Source of the DNA: Micrococcus endophyticus | GTDB taxonomy: Bacteria > Actinomycetota > Actinomycetes > Actinomycetales > Micrococcaceae | Assembly: GCF_014205115.1 (NCBI RefSeq) | Contig: NZ_JACHMW010000001.1 | Coordinates: forward strand, 682,001-746,000 | Length of the DNA stretch: 64,000 bases | Direction of reading: 5' to 3' | Part shown: positions 1 to 7,930 of the stretch, piece by piece | Position numbering within the stretch: position 1 is the first letter of the stretch | How the letters are laid out: each line of letters opens with the position of its first letter | The notes under the pieces: model-generated | The model's input: the letters and a program-made list of their open reading frames with translations, nothing else | Database searches by the model: none | What the model was told of the DNA's origin: nothing | Position numbers and translations under genes: made by a program

Positions 1-149
1 ACTTCTCCCTGCCGGGCGAGGACGACCCGTTCGCCACGCTCGAGCCCTCCGACGCCGGCCAGCCGGTCGGCGACCCCGAGGCCATCGAGGAGGCCGCCGA
101 GGCCGTGCGCGCCGAGGAGGGCACCTCCGAGGACGCCCCGGAGGCCTGA
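1..149 (+). CDS. rpoZ: C-terminal end of a gene, probably RNA polymerase omega subunit (partial)
   Basis: The frame is open from the first base and ends in TGA at 147-149. The visible 48 residues are acidic and rich in Glu, Ala and Asp, with no domain that can be recognised. The call rests on position: in actinobacteria the gene just before coaBC-metK-priA is normally rpoZ, and omega in this group often has an acidic C-terminal tail. The next gene starts 7 bases later, so they are probably co-transcribed. The conserved N-terminal part lies outside the window. Confidence 0.5.
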   Translation, partial: FSLPGEDDPFATLEPSDAGQPVGDPEAIEEAAEAVRAEEGTSEDAPEA

Positions 150-156
150 TCCCGCC

Positions 157-1458
157 ATGGAGATCGTCCTCGGCGTCGGCGGAGGCATCGCGGCCTACAA
201 GGCCGCCCTGTTGCTGCGCCTGATGACCGAGGCCGGTCACGGCGTGACGGTGGTCCCCACCGCCAACGCCCTCGAGTTCGTGGGCACGGCGACGTGGGAG
301 GCGCTGTCCGGCCGGCCCGTGCGCACGGGCACCTTCGAGGCCGTCGACGAGGTCAACCACGTCCGCCTGGGCCGGCAGGCCGACCTCGTGGTCGTCGCCC
401 CGGCCACCGCCGACCTGCTCGCCCGCACGGCCGCGGGCATGGCCCCGGACCTGCTCGGCAACGTGCTGCTGACGGCCACGTGCCCCGTGGTCCTGGCACC
501 GGCCATGCACACCGAGATGTGGCACCATCCCGCCACGGTCGCCAACGTCGCCCTGCTGCGCGAGCGCGGGGTCACCGTCGTGGAGCCCGCCGTGGGGCGG
601 CTGACCGGCGCCGACTCAGGCGCCGGCCGCCTGCCCGAGCCCGACGAGATCTGGGAGCTCGCGCAGGCCGCCGCCGCCGACCCCGCCGCTCGCCGCCCGC
701 GCGCGACGACGTCGCGGCCCGGCCCGGCCGCGGCCGGCGCGGCCCCGGGTCCGCTCGCGGGGCGCACCGTGGTGATCACCGCCGGCGGCACCCGCGAGGC
801 ACTCGACCCGGTCCGCTACCTCGGCAACCGCTCCTCCGGCAAGCAGGGCGTCGCCCTGGCCCGGGCGGCCCTGGCCGCCGGCGCCCGGGTGCGCTTCATC
901 GCCGGGTCGATGTCCGTCCCCGTGCCCGAGGGCGTGGAGCGCGCGGTGCACGTGGAGTCCACCGCCGAGCTGCTGACGGCCGTGCTCGAGCAGGCCGCGG
1001 ACGCCGACGTGCTCGTGATGGCCGCCGCCGTCGCCGACTTCCGCCCCGCCGAGGCCTCCGAGTCCAAGATGAAGAAGGGTGACGACGGCTCCTCGCCCGT
1101 CATCGTCCTGGAGCGCACCGAGGACGTGCTCGCCACGGCGGTGCGCACCCGCGCCGCCGGCGGGCCCATGGCGCCGCTGATCGTCGGCTTCGCCGCCGAG
1201 ACCGGGGACGCCGAGTCCTCCGTGCTCGAGTACGGCCGCGCCAAGCTCGCCCGTAAGGGGTGCGAGATGCTGGTGGTCAACGAGGTCGGCCGGGACAAGG
1301 TGTTCGGCCGGGATGAGACCGCCGTCACCATCCTCTTCGCGGACGGCAGCCCGGCCGTCGAGGCCGCCGGGTCCAAGGACGAGGCCGCCGCCGCCGTGGT
1401 GGGCGCCGTCGTCGACCGGCTCGCCGCGTCCGCCCCGGGAAGCGCGTCCGCCCGCTGA
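157..1458 (+). CDS. coaBC: Bifunctional phosphopantothenoylcysteine decarboxylase / phosphopantothenate-cysteine ligase
   Basis: Makes 4'-phosphopantetheine for coenzyme A: the C-terminal CoaB half joins cysteine to phosphopantothenate and the N-terminal FMN-dependent CoaC half decarboxylates the product. At 433 residues it has the normal fused length. The CoaC half opens with a GVGGGIAAYK loop and holds the PAMHTEMW active-site segment near residues 115-122. A Pro/Ala-rich linker (about 170-200) leads to CoaB, with TAGGTREALDPVRYLGNRSS near 208 and the AAAVADFRP dimerisation/substrate motif near 288. ATG 157 follows the upstream stop by 7 bases. Gene order with metK and priA is typical. Confidence 0.96.
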   Translation: MEIVLGVGGGIAAYKAALLLRLMTEAGHGVTVVPTANALEFVGTATWEALSGRPVRTGTFEAVDEVNHVRLGRQADLVVVAPATADLLARTAAGMAPDLLGNVLLTATCPVVLAPAMHTEMWHHPATVANVALLRERGVTVVEPAVGRLTGADSGAGRLPEPDEIWELAQAAAADPAARRPRATTSRPGPAAAGAAPGPLAGRTVVITAGGTREALDPVRYLGNRSSGKQGVALARAALAAGARVRFIAGSMSVPVPEGVERAVHVESTAELLTAVLEQAADADVLVMAAAVADFRPAEASESKMKKGDDGSSPVIVLERTEDVLATAVRTRAAGGPMAPLIVGFAAETGDAESSVLEYGRAKLARKGCEMLVVNEVGRDKVFGRDETAVTILFADGSPAVEAAGSKDEAAAAVVGAVVDRLAASAPGSASAR

Positions 1459-1460
1459 CC

Positions 1461-1466
1461 TAGACT
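1461..1466 (+). promoter_or_regulatory. -10 hexamer TAGACT of metK, leaderless spacing
   Basis: TAGACT is followed by seven bases (GTGCGGC) and then ATG 1474. A transcript starting the usual distance after this -10 would begin at or next to the start codon. No Shine-Dalgarno sequence is present. Confidence 0.65.
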
Positions 1467-1473
1467 GTGCGGC

Positions 1474-2736
1474 ATGACCGACGCCGCCCAGCCGAGCCCT
1501 GCCCGCCACGCCGACCCGTACACGGGCGTGGGCGGCGGCGAGCTCCGCCTCTTCACCTCCGAGTCCGTCACCGAGGGCCATCCGGACAAGATCTGCGACC
1601 AGATCTCGGACGCCATCCTGGACGCGATCCTCGCTGCGGACCCCGCCGCGAAGGTGGCCGTGGAGACCCTCACCACCACCGGCCTCGTGCAGGTGGCCGG
1701 CGAGGTGAACACGTCCGCCTACGTCGAGATCCCGCGGATCGTGCGAGAGACCATCCTGGACATCGGCTACGACTCCTCCGCCAACGGGTTCGACGGCGCC
1801 CAGTGCGGCGTGAACATCTCCATCGGCCAGCAGTCCTCGGACATCTTCGCCGGCGTGACCCGCTCCCTCGAGGCCCGCGAGTACGGCTCGGCGGACGAGG
1901 TGGACGAGCAGGGCGCCGGGGACCAGGGCATCATGTTCGGCTACGCCACGGACGAGACCCCTGCGTACATGCCCATGCCCATCTACCTGGCCCACCGGCT
2001 CTCGGAGCGACTCACCGCCGTGCGCCGCCAGGAGAACACCCCCATGCCGTACCTGCTGCCGGACGGCAAGACGCAGGTGACGATCGGCTACGCCCCCGGG
2101 CACGTGCCCACCACGGTCGAGGCCGTCGTGGTCTCCACCCAGCACCACGACTGGGTGGGCCAGGAGCAGCTGCGCAAGGACGTGGAGGAGCACGTGATCC
2201 GTCCCGTGATCGAGCGCTCCGGCCTGGACACCTCGGGCATGCGCGTCATCATCAACCCGGGCGGCAAGTTCGTCATCGGCGGCCCCGTGGGCGACGCCGG
2301 CCTCACCGGCCGCAAGATCATCGTGGACACCTACGGGGGCATGGCCCGGCACGGCGGCGGCGCCTTCTCCGGCAAGGACCCGTCCAAGGTGGACCGCTCC
2401 GCCGCGTACATGCTGCGCTGGGTGGCCAAGAACGTGGTGGCCGCCGGCCTGGCCTCCCGCGCGGAGTTCCAGGTGGCCTACGCGATCGGCTCCGCCCGCC
2501 CCGTGGGCCTGTACGTGGACACCTTCGGCACCGCCGTGGTGCCCGAGGAGCGCATCATCCAGGCCGTCAACGAGGTGTTCGACCTGCGCCCGGCCGCGAT
2601 CGTCAAGGAGCTGAACCTGCTGCGCCCCATCTACCGCAAGACCGCGGCGAACGGCCACTTCGGCCGGGACGACGCGGACTTCACGTGGGAGCGCACGGAC
2701 CGGGTGGAGCGGCTGCGCGCCGCCGCCGGCCTCTGA
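1474..2736 (+). CDS. metK: S-adenosylmethionine synthetase
   Basis: Forms S-adenosylmethionine from methionine and ATP in the cytosol. The 420 residues carry [16 protein letters not shown] near the N-terminus, the ATP-binding signature [15 protein letters not shown] from residue 147, and the P-loop-like signature [16 protein letters not shown] from residue 294. Length and motif order are those of a complete bacterial MetK. The start is set by the TAGACT hexamer seven bases upstream, which implies a leaderless mRNA separate from read-through from coaBC. Confidence 0.98.
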   Translation: MTDAAQPSPARHADPYTGVGGGELRLFTSESVTEGHPDKICDQISDAILDAILAADPAAKVAVETLTTTGLVQVAGEVNTSAYVEIPRIVRETILDIGYDSSANGFDGAQCGVNISIGQQSSDIFAGVTRSLEAREYGSADEVDEQGAGDQGIMFGYATDETPAYMPMPIYLAHRLSERLTAVRRQENTPMPYLLPDGKTQVTIGYAPGHVPTTVEAVVVSTQHHDWVGQEQLRKDVEEHVIRPVIERSGLDTSGMRVIINPGGKFVIGGPVGDAGLTGRKIIVDTYGGMARHGGGAFSGKDPSKVDRSAAYMLRWVAKNVVAAGLASRAEFQVAYAIGSARPVGLYVDTFGTAVVPEERIIQAVNEVFDLRPAAIVKELNLLRPIYRKTAANGHFGRDDADFTWERTDRVERLRAAAGL

Positions 2737-2833
2737 CCGGAGGCGGGCCATCACGGACGCGCTGTTCGCCCTGCCGGAGCCCCCGGACCGGCCCCGGCTG
2801 CCCGAGAACCCGGATGGCTGGCCCGAGCGGCCA

Positions 2834-4912
2834 GTGGCGCGCGTCCTGCTCGACTCCCCGGTGCCGCACCTGGACCGGGAGTTCGACTACCTGATCCCCG
2901 TCACGCTCGACGAGCGGGCCCGGCCCGGCTCCCGCGTGGCCGTCCGCTTCGGCGGCCGGCCCATGACCGGGTGGCTGGTGTCCCGGGAGGACGAGCCGGC
3001 CACGGGTGCCCAGCTCACGGAGCTCACCGCCGTGCTCACCTCGGTGCCGCCCCTGACGGAGGAGGTCCTCGCCTCGGCGCGCGCCGTGGCCCGGCGGCAG
3101 GCCGGCGTCGTCACGGACGTGCTGCGGGCCGCCGTGCCCCCGCGCGTCGCGCAGGTGGAGAAGGCGGCCCTGGCCGAGGACGCCGGCGCCGCGGCGGACC
3201 ACCCCGTGACCCTGGCGGTGGAGGAGGCCCCGGAGGGCGAGCCGGTCGGAGCCGGCGAGGGGATTGCGCCCACCGTGTGGGAGTCTCTCGAGGGCGGCCG
3301 GGCCTTCGTGGCGGCCGTCCTGGCCGGGGACGGGCCGCGGGCGGCCGCCGTGGTCCCCTCGCGCCTGCTCGAGTGGGACGAGGCCGCCGCGATGGCGCAC
3401 CTGGCCCGCGCGGTCGCCGCCGGCGGGGGTGGCGTGCTGCTGCTCGTGCCGGACCACCGCGACCTGGACCGGCTGTGCGCGGCCCTCGACGACGCCGTGG
3501 GGGAGGAGGCCTACGCGCGCATCGGCTCGGAGGACGGGAACACCCCCCGGTACCGGGCCCACCTGGCCGCCCTGCGAGGCACCCGCCGCATCGTGGCCGG
3601 GACCCGCGCGGCGGCGTGGGCGCCGGTGCGCGACCTGCGGCTGACGGTGCTCTGGGACGACGGCGACGACGCCTGGGCCGAGCCCCGCGCCCCCTACTTC
3701 CACGCCCGCGAGGTGGTGCTCGAGCGGACGCGCCGCACCGGCTCGGCGCTGCTGTTCGCCGGGCCCTCCCGGTCCGTGCCCGTGCAGCGGCTGGTCGAGT
3801 CCGGATGGCTGCTGCATTTGGGCCCGTCCCGGGCGGCCCAGCGCGAGATCGGACCGCGGATCGTCTCGACCGCGGACGCGTGGGAGACCGCGCGGGACCC
3901 CTTCGCCCAGCGGGCGCGGCTGCCGCAGGCGGCCTGGGGCGCGGCGCGGGCGGCGCTGCTCGGCGAGCGGCCGGGCCCGGTGCTCGTCCAGGTGGCCCGG
4001 GCCGGGTTCATCCCCGCCTTGGTCTGCGACCGGTGCCGCACCCCCGCTCGCTGCCGGCGCTGCGCGGGGCCGCTGGGCTTCCGCGACGCGCGGGCCGCCC
4101 GGCTCGGCGAGGTCGCCTGCCGCTGGTGCGGCACCCGCGAGCGGGGCTTCCGCTGCACCGAGTGCGGGGCGGGCGCCCTGCGCGCCGGGGCGCGCGGCGT
4201 GGACCGCACGGCCGAGGAGCTCGGCCGCGCCTTCCCCCGCATCCCCGTGCACTCCTCCTCCGCCCAGCACCGGCTCGGCACGATCCCGCCGGGGCCGTCG
4301 CTGGTGGTCGCCACCGTGGGCGCCGAGCCCGTGGCCGAGGACGGCTACGCGGCGGCCCTGCTGCTCGACGGCGACGCCCAGCTCCAGCGCGAGGGCCTGG
4401 ACGTGCCGGGCCGGGTGCTGGCCCGCTGGCTCGCGGCCGCGTGCCTCGTGCGCCCCGCCGCGGACGGGGGAGTCGTGGTGGTCACCGCGGACGCCGGGGA
4501 GGCGGTGAACGCCCTGGTGCGCCGGGACCCGGACGGGTTCGCCGCCCACCAGGTCGCCGAGCGCAGGGAGCTGCACCTGCCGCCGGCCGGCCGGCTGGCC
4601 GAGGTGACCGGGGAGGCGTCCGCCGTGCGCGAGTACCTGGACCTCGTGGAGGCGGCCCGGCGGGAGCGGCCCGAGGAGGACGTGCACGAGGACCCGCACT
4701 CGGCCCCGCTCGACGGCGGCCCCGCCCGGCTGCCGTGGATCGGCCCGGTGCCGGACGCCGCGGACGAGACCCGGTCCCGGGCCCTGCTGCTCTTCCCCTA
4801 CGCGGCCGCGGACGCGACCGTCGCCGCGCTGCGCGCCGCCCGCTCTGCTGCGTCGGCGCGCCGGGAGACGTCCCCCGTGCGGGTGCGGCTGGACCCCGCC
4901 GGCGTCCTCTGA
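2834..4912 (+). CDS. priA: Primosomal protein N' (PriA-like), helicase motifs lost
   Basis: PriA recognises stalled replication forks and starts primosome reassembly. The N-terminal DNA-binding part begins with VPHLDREFDYLIP. The zinc region of four C-x2-C pairs is intact (from about residue 398: CDRC, CRRC, CRWC, CTEC). No GxGKT Walker A motif is visible where the helicase domain should start, as expected for actinobacterial PriA homologs regarded as ATPase-defective. The start is uncertain: GTG 2834 is the first normal start codon, but the frame is open upstream to metK and a GGAGG at 2739-2743 sits ahead of an ATC at 2750 that begins a plausible extension (TDALFALPEPP). Confidence 0.85.
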   Translation: MARVLLDSPVPHLDREFDYLIPVTLDERARPGSRVAVRFGGRPMTGWLVSREDEPATGAQLTELTAVLTSVPPLTEEVLASARAVARRQAGVVTDVLRAAVPPRVAQVEKAALAEDAGAAADHPVTLAVEEAPEGEPVGAGEGIAPTVWESLEGGRAFVAAVLAGDGPRAAAVVPSRLLEWDEAAAMAHLARAVAAGGGGVLLLVPDHRDLDRLCAALDDAVGEEAYARIGSEDGNTPRYRAHLAALRGTRRIVAGTRAAAWAPVRDLRLTVLWDDGDDAWAEPRAPYFHAREVVLERTRRTGSALLFAGPSRSVPVQRLVESGWLLHLGPSRAAQREIGPRIVSTADAWETARDPFAQRARLPQAAWGAARAALLGERPGPVLVQVARAGFIPALVCDRCRTPARCRRCAGPLGFRDARAARLGEVACRWCGTRERGFRCTECGAGALRAGARGVDRTAEELGRAFPRIPVHSSSAQHRLGTIPPGPSLVVATVGAEPVAEDGYAAALLLDGDAQLQREGLDVPGRVLARWLAAACLVRPAADGGVVVVTADAGEAVNALVRRDPDGFAAHQVAERRELHLPPAGRLAEVTGEASAVREYLDLVEAARRERPEEDVHEDPHSAPLDGGPARLPWIGPVPDAADETRSRALLLFPYAAADATVAALRAARSAASARRETSPVRVRLDPAGVL

Positions 4913-4945
4913 CCCGGCGTCCTCCGACCCTTCTGGCCCCGACCC

Positions 4946-4972
4946 GGCGCGCGGCCTCTGACCTCGCGCGCC
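4946..4972. terminator. Hairpin between convergent priA and hydrolase genes
   Basis: GGCGCGCG (4946-4953) pairs perfectly with CGCGCGCC (4965-4972) across an 11-base loop. It lies between two genes that end facing each other, so it could act on both strands. There is no U-tract. Confidence 0.5.
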
Positions 4973-4999
4973 CGCTGACCTGACGAGCCCGGGCGCAGC

Positions 5000-6046
5000 T
5001 CAGCGGCCGCGGGCCGCCCCGGCGCGCAGCAGGGCCGCGCATTCGCCCGGCCGCTCGTAGTGCAGCAGGTGCCCGACGCCGTCGAGCACGTGCAGCTCGG
5101 CCCGCCCGCCGCCGGCCTCGATGGCGGCCGCCAGCGCCTCCTGCGCGGGCACTGAGCCGAGCGGGTCCTCGCGGCCGGCGACGAGCAGCACCGGCAGGCG
5201 CAGCCGGTCGGCCGCGTCGGCCACGGTCCCCGTGCTGGACGCCCGGTAGGACTCGGAGAGCATGCGCGCGGACGCGAACCGGGAGAAGTACCGCCGGTGC
5301 TGGTCATGGGTGTACGCCAGGACGCGCCGGTCCGGCGTGCGCGACATGGCGAGGGTGGTCACCCACACCACGGGCGCCGCGCCGAGCACGAGGCGGCCGG
5401 CCCGCTCGGGCAGCCGCGCCGCGAGCTCGTAGTAGCCCCGGGCGAGCGCGGCGAGGCCGCGGCTTGTCCAGGACGCGGAGGCGTCCAGGGCGGGCTCGGC
5501 GATGGGGTTGAGCAGGGCCAGGCGGTCCCAGCGGCCGGGGTCGCGGGCCACGAGCTCGGCCCCCACCACCGTGCCGTAGGAGTGGGCCACGAGCACCGGC
5601 CGCTGCGAGGGAGGCATCGCGGCGAGGACGGCGGCCACCGCGTCCGCGTGGTGGGCCACGGTGTGCTCCGCGTCCGGGAACGGCTCGGAGTCCCCGAAGC
5701 CGGGCAGCTCGATCGAGGTGATCGCGCGCTCGGGCAGGGCGTCGGCGAGCAGGGCCAGCCCGTGGTGGTCCCCGCGGAAGCCGTGCACGAACACCGTCCG
5801 GGGCGGGGCGGCGGCATCGCGGTGGGCGGGGGCGACCTCCGGCTCGTACTCCCACACGGCCACGCGCAGGGGGCGCCCGCTCACGGGGTCGGCCACGGCG
5901 ACCTCGCGGCGCCGCGGGGTCCGGACCGGATGCCCGGTGAGGACAGCGGGGGAGCCCGACGGACGCGGGATGCGGACGCGGTCGCGCCAGCGCACGGGCG
6001 GCGCGTCGCGGTGCGGGCGGGGGCCGGCGTCGTCAGAGAGAGCCAC
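5000..6046 (-). CDS. Alpha/beta hydrolase
   Basis: A 348-residue alpha/beta-hydrolase with unknown substrate. After a basic N-terminal stretch of about 90 residues the core starts at [17 protein letters not shown]. It has the nucleophile elbow VAHSYGTVV (Ser nucleophile, first Gly replaced by Ala), a C-terminal acid in AGREDPLG and the catalytic His in [10 protein letters not shown], so the triad looks complete. No signal peptide is seen. GTG 6046 lies six bases after TAGGGT (6053-6058) on the minus strand, implying a leaderless transcript. It converges on priA. Confidence 0.85.
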   Translation of the reverse strand: MALSDDAGPRPHRDAPPVRWRDRVRIPRPSGSPAVLTGHPVRTPRRREVAVADPVSGRPLRVAVWEYEPEVAPAHRDAAAPPRTVFVHGFRGDHHGLALLADALPERAITSIELPGFGDSEPFPDAEHTVAHHADAVAAVLAAMPPSQRPVLVAHSYGTVVGAELVARDPGRWDRLALLNPIAEPALDASASWTSRGLAALARGYYELAARLPERAGRLVLGAAPVVWVTTLAMSRTPDRRVLAYTHDQHRRYFSRFASARMLSESYRASSTGTVADAADRLRLPVLLVAGREDPLGSVPAQEALAAAIEAGGGRAELHVLDGVGHLLHYERPGECAALLRAGAARGR

Positions 6047-6052
6047 GCGCCC

Positions 6053-6058
6053 ACCCTA
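6053..6058 (-). promoter_or_regulatory. -10 hexamer TAGGGT of the alpha/beta hydrolase gene, leaderless spacing
   Basis: On the minus strand TAGGGT is followed by six bases (GGGCGC) and then GTG 6046. No ribosome-binding site is visible. Confidence 0.6.
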
Positions 6059-6100
6059 GCCAGGGCCGCTCGGGTCGTGCGCATCAGCGCAGCGCAGGCC

Positions 6101-6423
6101 GTCGTCGTCATCGTCCCCGCCTTCTCCGGGCTCGACGCGCCGCACTGGCGGCCGGACGCGCGCGGGGTCATCGCGGGGCTGACGGGCTACGCCGGGCGCG
6201 GGCACCTGGCGCGCGCCGCCGTCGAGGCCACGGCCTACCAGAGTCGGGACCTGCTCGAGGCGCTCACCGCGGACACGGGCCGGCGGATCGAGGCGCTGCG
6301 CGTGGACGGCGGCATGACGGTGAACGAGTCCCTGCTCCAGTTCCAGGCGGACATCCTCGGGGTGCCCGTGGTGTGCCCCCGCGTCACCGAGACCACCGTG
6401 CAGGGGGCCGCGGGAGGGGTCGC
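6101..6423 (+). pseudogene. glpK: Glycerol kinase remnant (C-terminal FGGY domain only)
   Basis: The + frame here reads through a classic glycerol kinase C-terminal domain segment: [57 protein letters not shown] and [10 protein letters not shown]. Only about 105 of roughly 500 residues remain. The whole N-terminal FGGY domain and the last 70 or so residues are absent, and no start codon or RBS precedes it. It is a decayed relic between the hydrolase and the YkvI-like gene. Edges are approximate. Confidence 0.85.
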
Positions 6424-6453
6424 CGGCCCTGGCCGCGCCGCGCGGAGGGCCCG

Positions 6454-6459
6454 TAGGGT
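6454..6459 (+). promoter_or_regulatory. -10 hexamer TAGGGT upstream of the YkvI-like gene
   Basis: TAGGGT lies about 70 bases before ATG 6528 and just after the glycerol kinase remnant. A GAGAGG ribosome-binding site precedes the start, so this transcript would have a normal leader. Confidence 0.4.
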
Positions 6460-6527
6460 GCTCCGGTCCCTTCCCGACCCCGTGCGCGGCCGGGCGGACC
6501 GTCCCGTCCCCCACGAGAGGCCCCTGC

Positions 6528-7802
6528 ATGCGGCACTCCGCCATCCTGAGATCCGTCAAGATCGCCCTCGCCTTCGTCGGTCTGCTGGTCGGCGCCGGCT
6601 TCGCCACCGGCGCCGAGGTCATCCAGTACTTCGTGGGCTTCGGCTGGATCGGGATCCTGGGGGCGGGCCTGGCCGGTGTGCTCGTGGCCCTCGGCGGCGC
6701 CGTCATCCTCCAGCTGGGCAGCGTGTTCCTCGCCGCCGACCACAAGGTGGTCTTCCGCAGCGTCTCCCACCCGGTGATGGCGCGCATCCTGGACGTCACC
6801 GTGACCGTCACGCTCTTCGCGATCGGCTTCGTCATGCTGGCCGGCGCCGGCTCCACCCTCGCCCAGCAGCTCGGCTGGCCCACCTGGGCGGGCGCGGGGC
6901 TGATGACGGCCCTCGCGCTGGTCACGGGCATGCTGGACGTGGAGAAGGTCTCGGCGATCATCTCCCTCATCACGCCGCTGATCATCCTCGCCGTGGTGGC
7001 CGGGTTCGTCCACGTGCTCCTCACGCACGAGGGCTCCTTCACCGCGAACGAGGCCCTCGCCGTGCAGGCCGCCACGCCGGTGGCGCCCTGGTGGCTGTCC
7101 TCCGTGAACTACTTCGGCCTCGTCGTCGTGATGGCCGTGTCCATGTGCCTGGTGATCGGCGGGTCCATCACCAACCCCCGCGAGGCGTTCGCCGGCGGCC
7201 TCACCGGCGGCGTGCTCTACACCGTCCTGCTGCTGCTGGCCTCGGTGCTGCTCTACCTCGGCTACGCCGAGATCGGCCGGGCCGACGTGCCCATGCTCCA
7301 GCTGTTCGCCTCGATCGCCCCGTGGCTGGGCTGGACGATGGTCGTGGTCATCTACCTGATGATCTACAACACGGCGATCGGCATGTTCTACGCCCTGGGC
7401 CGCCGCCTCACCGCCGAGCGCCCCGGGCGCTACCGTCCCGTGTTCATCGGCGTCACCCTGCTGGCCTTCGCCGTCAGCTTCGTGGGCTTCGGCGACCTCA
7501 TGAACGTCGTGTACCCGGCCCTGGGCTACCTCGGCATCGTCCTGGCCCTCGTGCTGATCGCCTGGTGGGTCCTGCACCGCCGCCAGATCTCCGCCGAGTC
7601 CGGCCTGCGCCTGCGCCTGCGCGCCCTCCTGCGGCTGCGCGAGCACCCCGAGAAGACCTTCACCGCCCAGCACGCCGTCCTGCTGCAGGAGGCCGCCGAC
7701 GAGTCCGTGGCCGCCACGGCCGTGGTGACCGAGGCCGTGGAGGAGGAGGTCGTCCAGGCCATCGAGGCGGACGAGCCGGACGGGGACCCACGCCGGTCCT
7801 GA
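6528..7802 (+). CDS. YkvI-like integral membrane protein (putative transporter)
   Basis: A 424-residue polytopic membrane protein beginning [22 protein letters not shown], the glycine-rich first helix typical of YkvI-family proteins distantly related to amino acid/APC-type carriers. About ten hydrophobic segments follow, including [19 protein letters not shown] and [16 protein letters not shown]. The last 90 residues form an Arg/Leu-rich then acidic cytoplasmic tail. Substrate is unknown. A GAGAGG motif precedes ATG 6528. Gene order suggests no functional partner. Confidence 0.75.
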   Translation: MRHSAILRSVKIALAFVGLLVGAGFATGAEVIQYFVGFGWIGILGAGLAGVLVALGGAVILQLGSVFLAADHKVVFRSVSHPVMARILDVTVTVTLFAIGFVMLAGAGSTLAQQLGWPTWAGAGLMTALALVTGMLDVEKVSAIISLITPLIILAVVAGFVHVLLTHEGSFTANEALAVQAATPVAPWWLSSVNYFGLVVVMAVSMCLVIGGSITNPREAFAGGLTGGVLYTVLLLLASVLLYLGYAEIGRADVPMLQLFASIAPWLGWTMVVVIYLMIYNTAIGMFYALGRRLTAERPGRYRPVFIGVTLLAFAVSFVGFGDLMNVVYPALGYLGIVLALVLIAWWVLHRRQISAESGLRLRLRALLRLREHPEKTFTAQHAVLLQEAADESVAATAVVTEAVEEEVVQAIEADEPDGDPRRS

Positions 7803-7825
7803 CCGGCCCCGGGGCGCCGTCGCCG

Positions 7826-7831
7826 TAGGAT
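7826..7831 (+). promoter_or_regulatory. -10 hexamer TAGGAT of leuS with a structured leader
   Basis: TAGGAT would give a leader of about 90 bases before GTG 7931. The leader holds a GC-rich hairpin (7863-7889, arms GCGCGCCGCCCG and CGGGCGGGCGCGC with a small bulge). No leucine-rich reading frame or T-box feature was seen in it. Confidence 0.45.
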
Positions 7832-7930
7832 GGCAGTGCCGGCCGCCGTCGCCGGCCCCTTTGCGCGCCGCCCGTCCGGGCGGGCGCGCCCGCCATCCCG
7901 ACCCCCGACTGCGTGAGGACACGAACCGCC

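Noticed and set aside
5297-7828. Long plus-strand open frame of over 800 codons spanning the hydrolase, the glpK relic and the YkvI-like gene
   Set aside because: It is mostly an antisense or out-of-frame shadow of real genes in GC-rich DNA. Only the 6101-6423 part resembles a protein family.
7836-7916. Possible leader peptide upstream of leuS
   Set aside because: The frame from GTG 7836 contains no leucine codon and is only four bases from the -10 hexamer, so it does not fit attenuation or the leaderless spacing.
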